Below, piece after piece: positions 5,270 to 8,859 of a DNA stretch of 8,859 nucleotides. A model generated the notes under the pieces. The model saw only the letters and a list, made by a program, of their open reading frames with translations, was not told the DNA's origin and searched no databases. Both the position numbers and the translations under genes were made by a program. The number at the start of each line of letters is the position of its first letter. Within the stretch, counting starts at the first letter, position 1. The DNA is from AG41 sp965653495 (GTDB taxonomy: Bacteria > Gemmatimonadota > Gemmatimonadetes > Gemmatimonadales > GWC2-71-9), in contig CBFHAJ010000150.1 in the NCBI GenBank assembly GCA_965653495.1, forward strand, positions 1 through 8,859. The letters run 5' to 3'.

Positions 5270-5590
5270 TTACTCCGGCGGCTGCTCGCCCGCCGCCGCG
5301 GCCGCCTCGGCCTCGCGCTCCTGCGCCGAGCCCTTGGCGGAATGCCCCCGGAACAGCCGCGTGGCAGCGAACTCGCCCAGCTTGTGGCCCACCATGTTCT
5401 CGGTCACGTACACCGGGATGAACTTGTTCCCGTTGTGCACGGCGAGTGTGTGGCCCACGAAGTCGGGCGTGATGGTCGAGCGCCGTGACCAGGTCTTGAA
5501 GACCTTTTTCTCGTTCTTGTCGTTCAGGGCCTGGATCTTGACGAGCAACGACGGCTCGACGTACGGACCCTTCTTTACCGAGCGTCCCAT
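5270..5590 (-). CDS. rpsS: 30S ribosomal protein S19 (uS19) with acidic C-terminal tail
   Basis: The product has 106 residues (usual length about 90-95). S19 lies in the 30S head with S13 and contacts the 50S subunit near bridge B1a. The sequence shows MGRSVKKGPYVEPSLL (1-16), TWSRRSTITPDFVGHTLAVH (33-52) and FIPVYVTENMVGHKLGEFA (57-75), then FRGHSAKG. The tail from about residue 88 (SAQEREAEAAAAAGEQPPE) is Ala/Glu-rich and acidic, where most S19 proteins end with a short basic tail. The same frame stays open far upstream into rplB, but the conserved MGRSVKKGPY and the ATG at 5590, which shares one base with the rplB stop (TAATG), fix the start. GGGAAGG lies about 10 bases upstream. Confidence 0.97.
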   Translation of the reverse strand: MGRSVKKGPYVEPSLLVKIQALNDKNEKKVFKTWSRRSTITPDFVGHTLAVHNGNKFIPVYVTENMVGHKLGEFAATRLFRGHSAKGSAQEREAEAAAAAGEQPPE

Positions 5591-6429
5591 TACTGTGTTG
5601 CCTTCCCGCGCTTGCGTCCGCGCACGATGAGTTTCGTCGACGGCTTCTTGCGGTGCCGCGTCTTCCGGCCTTCGACCTTGCCCCACGGGTTCGTGGGGGG
5701 CCGGCCGCCCGAGGTCTTGCCTTCGCCGCCGCCCAGCGGATGATCGACCGGGTTCATCGCCACGCCGCGCACGCGCGGGTTCCGACCCAGCCAGCGCGTC
5801 TTGCCGGCCTTCCCGATGGAGAGCAGCTCGTGTTCGGCGTTCGAGACCTCGCCGATCGTCGCCAGGCACTCGCCCCGCACCATCCGCATCTCCGTCGAGC
5901 GGAGGCGCAGCGTCACGTAGTTCCCTTCTTTCGCGACGACCTGCACGCCCGTTCCCGCCGAGCGGGCCAGCTGACCGCCGCGCCCGATCTTGAGCTCGAC
6001 GTTGTGCACCGTGGTGCCGAGCGGGATCTCGAACAGCGGCATCGTATTGCCGACCCGGATGTCCGAGCCGGGCCCCGACACCACCGTGTCGCCGACGGCG
6101 AGCCCCTTGGGCGCCAGGATGTAGCGCTTCTCGCCGTCCGCGTAATGGAGCAGCGCGATACGCGCCGTGCGGTTCGGGTCGTACTCGACACTCGCGACCT
6201 TTGCCGGGATCGCGAACTTCTCGCGCCGGAAGTCGATCTTGCGATACTGGCGCTTGTGCCCGCCACCCTGCCACCGGTTGGTGATGTGGCCCTTGTTGTT
6301 GCGCCCGCCCGTGCGCCGCAGCGGCTCGAGCAACGACTTCTCGGGCTCGGTTTTCGTGATGTCCGCGAAGTCCGAGACCGAGCGGAACCGCGTGGCCGGC
6401 GTGACCGGCTTGAACTGTCGGATGCCCAT
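5590..6429 (-). CDS. rplB: 50S ribosomal protein L2 (uL2)
   Basis: The product has 279 residues, the normal length. L2 is one of the most conserved ribosomal proteins; it binds 23S rRNA domain IV near the peptidyl-transferase centre and is needed for subunit association. It shows KPVTPATRFRS (7-17), GGRNNKGHITNRWQGGGHKR (41-60), the central RNA-binding domain with GGQLARSAGTGVQVVAKEGN (151-170), and the C-terminal AMNPVDHPLGGGEGKTSGG (224-242). His230 corresponds to the functionally important His229 of mature E. coli L2. The next His of the common DHPH motif is Leu232 here, a variant. The C-terminus is very basic. The ATG is one base after the rplW stop, with GAGGG upstream. Confidence 0.99.
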   Translation of the reverse strand: MGIRQFKPVTPATRFRSVSDFADITKTEPEKSLLEPLRRTGGRNNKGHITNRWQGGGHKRQYRKIDFRREKFAIPAKVASVEYDPNRTARIALLHYADGEKRYILAPKGLAVGDTVVSGPGSDIRVGNTMPLFEIPLGTTVHNVELKIGRGGQLARSAGTGVQVVAKEGNYVTLRLRSTEMRMVRGECLATIGEVSNAEHELLSIGKAGKTRWLGRNPRVRGVAMNPVDHPLGGGEGKTSGGRPPTNPWGKVEGRKTRHRKKPSTKLIVRGRKRGKATQ

Positions 6430-6430
6430 A

Positions 6431-6715
6431 TCAGCCCTCGAACACCGGGATGGCGTCCCCTTCCTTGAGACTCACGATCGCCTTCTTCCACGCGGGCCGG
6501 CGGCCCACGGTACGGTGGCTCTTGCGCTTGGCCCGCACCACGAGGGTGCGCACGTCCGTGACGGTGACGTCGAACAGCGCTTCGATCGCGGCGCGGATCT
6601 GCGGCTTCGTGGCCGACGGATGCACGTGGAACGCGTACTCCTTACGCGCCTGAAACGCCGCCGAGGATTTCTCGGTGACGACCGGGCTCACGATGAGACG
6701 GTGCTGGTCAGGCAT
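6431..6715 (-). CDS. rplW: 50S ribosomal protein L23 (uL23)
   Basis: The product has 94 residues from the ATG at 6715, close to the usual 95-100. L23 sits at the tunnel exit and is the docking site for trigger factor and SRP. The sequence has the N-terminal IVSPVVTEKSS (8-18), with a Glu (E15) at the place of the trigger-factor contact, then KYxF-like KEYAFHVHPSATKPQIRAAI (25-44), LFDVTVTDVRTLVVRAKRKS (47-66) and GRRPAWKKAIVSLKEGDAI (71-89). The frame is open 30 codons further upstream, but that stretch is an Arg/Pro-rich shadow of rplD. GGAGG at 6722-6726 and the conserved N-terminus support the chosen ATG. It overlaps the end of rplD by 8 bases. Confidence 0.97.
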   Translation of the reverse strand: MPDQHRLIVSPVVTEKSSAAFQARKEYAFHVHPSATKPQIRAAIEALFDVTVTDVRTLVVRAKRKSHRTVGRRPAWKKAIVSLKEGDAIPVFEG

Positions 6716-7352
6716 CTTCGGCCTCCGTCTTCTCCGCGGCCGCGCCGAGCGCCGGCAGCTCCGCGACCACCGCGTCGGCCCAAAGGATCTCGTAGGCCGT
6801 GGCATCGGCGAAGCGCATCACGTGCACCTTGGGCATGTTGCGGCCCGAGAGGTACACGTTGTGCGCGCGCGCCGCGCCCGCGGTCACCACCAGGACCTTT
6901 TTCCCGACCACGCCCAGCTTGGTGAGCAGCTCGGCCAGGGTCTTGGTCTTGGGCTTCTCGTACTCGAGCGCGTCCACCAGGAACAGCGCTCCTTCGCGCG
7001 CCCGCGCGTTCAGAGCCGACTTCTTCGCGAGCTGGCGGATCTTCTTGGGGATGCCGAGCCGGTAGCTGCGCGGGTGCGGGCCAAACACGATGCCGCCGTG
7101 GCGCCAGTGCGGCGCCCGGGTCGAGCCCTGGCGCGCCCGCCCCGTCCCCTTCTGGCGCCACGGCTTCTGGTTGCCGCCCGAGACCTCGCTGCGGGTGAGG
7201 GTGTCGTGCGTGCCCTGGCGCTGGTTCGCGAGGTAGGTAACCACCGCGCGATGCAGCGCGTCCTCGTTCACGGTGCCGTCGAACAGCGTGGCCGGCAGCC
7301 GCACCGATTTCTTCTTCGTGCCCGTCGCGGAAAAGTGCGGCGCCTCAATCAT
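6708..7352 (-). CDS. rplD: 50S ribosomal protein L4 (uL4)
   Basis: The product has 214 residues, slightly longer than the usual 200-208. L4 extends a loop into the exit tunnel; in E. coli it also represses the S10 operon. The tunnel loop is recognisable at residues 52-87 (TRSEVSGGNQKPWRQKGTGR, then ARQGSTRAPHWRHGG), followed by GPHPRSYRLGIPKKIRQLA (91-109) and the globular part with KKVLVVTAG (151-159) and NVYLSGRNMPKVHVMRFADA (165-184). The end (AAAEKTEAEDA) is a short acidic tail. The ATG at 7352 overlaps the end of rplC by 8 bases, and the stop overlaps rplW by 8 bases, so the three genes are probably translationally coupled. A GGAG lies about 5 bases before the ATG. Confidence 0.98.
   Translation of the reverse strand: MIEAPHFSATGTKKKSVRLPATLFDGTVNEDALHRAVVTYLANQRQGTHDTLTRSEVSGGNQKPWRQKGTGRARQGSTRAPHWRHGGIVFGPHPRSYRLGIPKKIRQLAKKSALNARAREGALFLVDALEYEKPKTKTLAELLTKLGVVGKKVLVVTAGAARAHNVYLSGRNMPKVHVMRFADATAYEILWADAVVAELPALGAAAEKTEAEDA
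6722..6726 (-). promoter_or_regulatory. Ribosome-binding site of rplW
   Basis: In mRNA sense this reads GGAGG and lies 6 bases before the ATG at 6715, inside the 3' end of rplD. It decides the rplW start against in-frame upstream codons. Confidence 0.8.
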
Positions 7353-7965
7353 GGCGGCTCCGCCCTCCCTGCTTGCGGACCGTGACGAGCCCGTTCATGG
7401 GGCCCGGCACCGAGCCGCGCACGAACAGCAGGTTGCGCTCGGCGTCCACCTTCACGACCCGCAGCCCCAGCTCCGTGAAGCGGCGCGCGCCCATGTGCCC
7501 CGGCATCCGCTTTCCCTTGATAATTCGCGAAGGATCAGTGCCGGGCGCGATGGACCCCGGCTTGCGGTGCCGCGTGTTGCCGTGCGTCTCCGGCCCGCCG
7601 CCGAAGTGATGGCGGTGCACCACGCCCTGGAACCCCCGTCCCTTGGTGACTCCGGTGATCTTCACCCGATCACCCGCGGCGAAGATGGCGACGGTGACGG
7701 TCTCGCCGGGCTTGGGAGCTTCACCGCTCAAGGGGAAGCTCTCGAGCACGCGCGGCGTCACCTCGAGGCCGGCCTTCTTCGCGTGACCGGCGAGCGCCTT
7801 GGCGGCGCGCTTGGGCTTCTTGGCTTCGAAGCCGAGCTGCACCTGCGCAGACCCGACCTGCACCACTGGACACGGGCCGGCCTCGACGATCGTGACGGGC
7901 ACGTGCGTCCCCTCCGCGTCGAACACGCGGGCCATGCCGAGTTTCCTGCCGATCAGTCCGGTCAT
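7345..7965 (-). CDS. rplC: 50S ribosomal protein L3 (uL3)
   Basis: The product has 206 residues, the usual length. L3 starts 50S assembly by binding near the 3' end of 23S rRNA, and its central extension reaches the peptidyl-transferase centre. The sequence starts MTGLIGRKLGMARVFDAEG (1-19) and shows KITGVTKGRGFQGVVHRHHF (102-121), GPETHGNTRHRKPGSIA (124-140), KGKRMPGHMG (150-159) and VVKVDAERNLLFVRGSVPG (170-188). In E. coli a methylated Gln (substrate of PrmB) stands in the MAGQMG motif; here the position is His157, so that modification cannot occur. The ATG is 7 bases after rpsJ with only a weak GTGAG upstream. The end overlaps rplD by 8 bases. Confidence 0.98.
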   Translation of the reverse strand: MTGLIGRKLGMARVFDAEGTHVPVTIVEAGPCPVVQVGSAQVQLGFEAKKPKRAAKALAGHAKKAGLEVTPRVLESFPLSGEAPKPGETVTVAIFAAGDRVKITGVTKGRGFQGVVHRHHFGGGPETHGNTRHRKPGSIAPGTDPSRIIKGKRMPGHMGARRFTELGLRVVKVDAERNLLFVRGSVPGPMNGLVTVRKQGGRSRHD

Positions 7966-7972
7966 AGAACGC

Positions 7973-8281
7973 TCACTGCACTTTGATCTCGACGTCGACC
8001 CCAGCCGGCAAGTCGAGCTTGGTCAGCGCGTCGATCGTCTGCGAGCGGGAATCGAGGATGTCGATCAACCGCTTGTGCGTCTTCAGCTCGAACTGCTCCC
8101 GGCTCTTCTTGTCGATGTGCGGGCTGCGAAGCACGGTCCACAGCTGCCGCTTGGTGGGCAGCGGGATGGGCCCCGAGACCTGCGCGCCGGTCTTCTCCGC
8201 CGTGCGCACGATGTCGGCCGCCGCCTGATCGATCAGGGCGTGGTCGAACGCCTTGAGCCGGATACGAATCTTGCCCGCCAT
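7973..8281 (-). CDS. rpsJ: 30S ribosomal protein S10 / antitermination factor NusE (uS10)
   Basis: The product has 102 residues, the standard length. S10 lies in the 30S head and, as NusE, pairs with NusB in rRNA antitermination and links NusG to the ribosome. The sequence shows KIRIRLKAFDHALIDQAAAD (4-23), GPIPLPTKRQLWTVLRSPHI (37-56), DKKSREQFELKTHKRLIDI (57-75) and the C-terminal ALTKLDLPAGVDVEIKVQ. The ATG lies 9 bases after the tuf stop, with GAGGA upstream. In E. coli this gene heads its own operon behind a long regulatory leader; here no such leader fits, so it should be cotranscribed with tuf. Confidence 0.98.
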   Translation of the reverse strand: MAGKIRIRLKAFDHALIDQAAADIVRTAEKTGAQVSGPIPLPTKRQLWTVLRSPHIDKKSREQFELKTHKRLIDILDSRSQTIDALTKLDLPAGVDVEIKVQ

Positions 8282-8290
8282 AGGTCCTCG

Positions 8291-8859
<569 letters not shown>

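Noticed and set aside
5591..6274. Upstream continuation of the rpsS frame that would give a 334-residue product
   Set aside because: The added part is an out-of-frame reading of rplB. The conserved S19 N-terminus and the TAATG junction fix the start at 5590.

Overview
The window is a dense ribosomal-protein gene block. Every recognisable gene lies on the minus strand, so transcription runs from the right edge to the left. In transcription order: the 3' part of tuf (EF-Tu); then rpsJ, rplC, rplD, rplW, rplB, rpsS, rplV, rpsC, rplP, rpmC and rpsQ (the S10 set); then rplN, rplX, rplE, rpsN, rpsH, rplF, rplR and the first 43 codons of rpsE (the start of the spc set). This is the canonical bacterial order with nothing inserted, missing or frameshifted. 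tuf is cut by the right edge and rpsE by the left edge; all other genes are complete.

Layout: the largest gap between genes is 21 bases (rpsQ to rplN). Most junctions are 0-10 bases or overlaps: TAATG at rplB/rpsS and rplR/rpsE, ATGA at rpmC/rpsQ and rplX/rplE, and 8-base overlaps at rplC/rplD and rplD/rplW. No room exists for a terminator, a leader or a conventional separate promoter between tuf and rpsJ (9 bases) or between the S10 and spc sets, so the whole block looks like one transcription unit with strong translational coupling. No stretch longer than 21 bases is non-coding. The long plus-strand open frames are shadows typical of GC-rich DNA.

Organism: a GC-rich bacterium. The proteins are clearly bacterial (EF-Tu type, L2 and L3 motifs). 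S14 is the short zinc-binding form with four cysteines. Several ribosomal proteins carry low-complexity tails: S5 (N-terminal, Gly-rich), L5 (N-terminal, Lys/Gln/Glu repeats), L22 (C-terminal, Ala/Lys) and S19 (C-terminal, Ala/Glu). tuf sits directly upstream of rpsJ. My best guess is Gemmatimonadota or a related lineage, but this is an impression from sequence style, not from a search.

Together the genes supply proteins of both subunits: 50S proteins around the exit tunnel (L4, L22, L23, L29), the peptidyl-transferase region (L2, L3, L16) and the 5S RNA/central protuberance (L5, L18); and 30S head and body proteins (S3, S10, S14, S19; S5, S8, S17). EF-Tu delivers aminoacyl-tRNA. I see no new biological system. 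The most unusual items are the L5 extension encoded by a tandem-repeat array and a run of ten G (mRNA sense) at the rplN ribosome-binding position.
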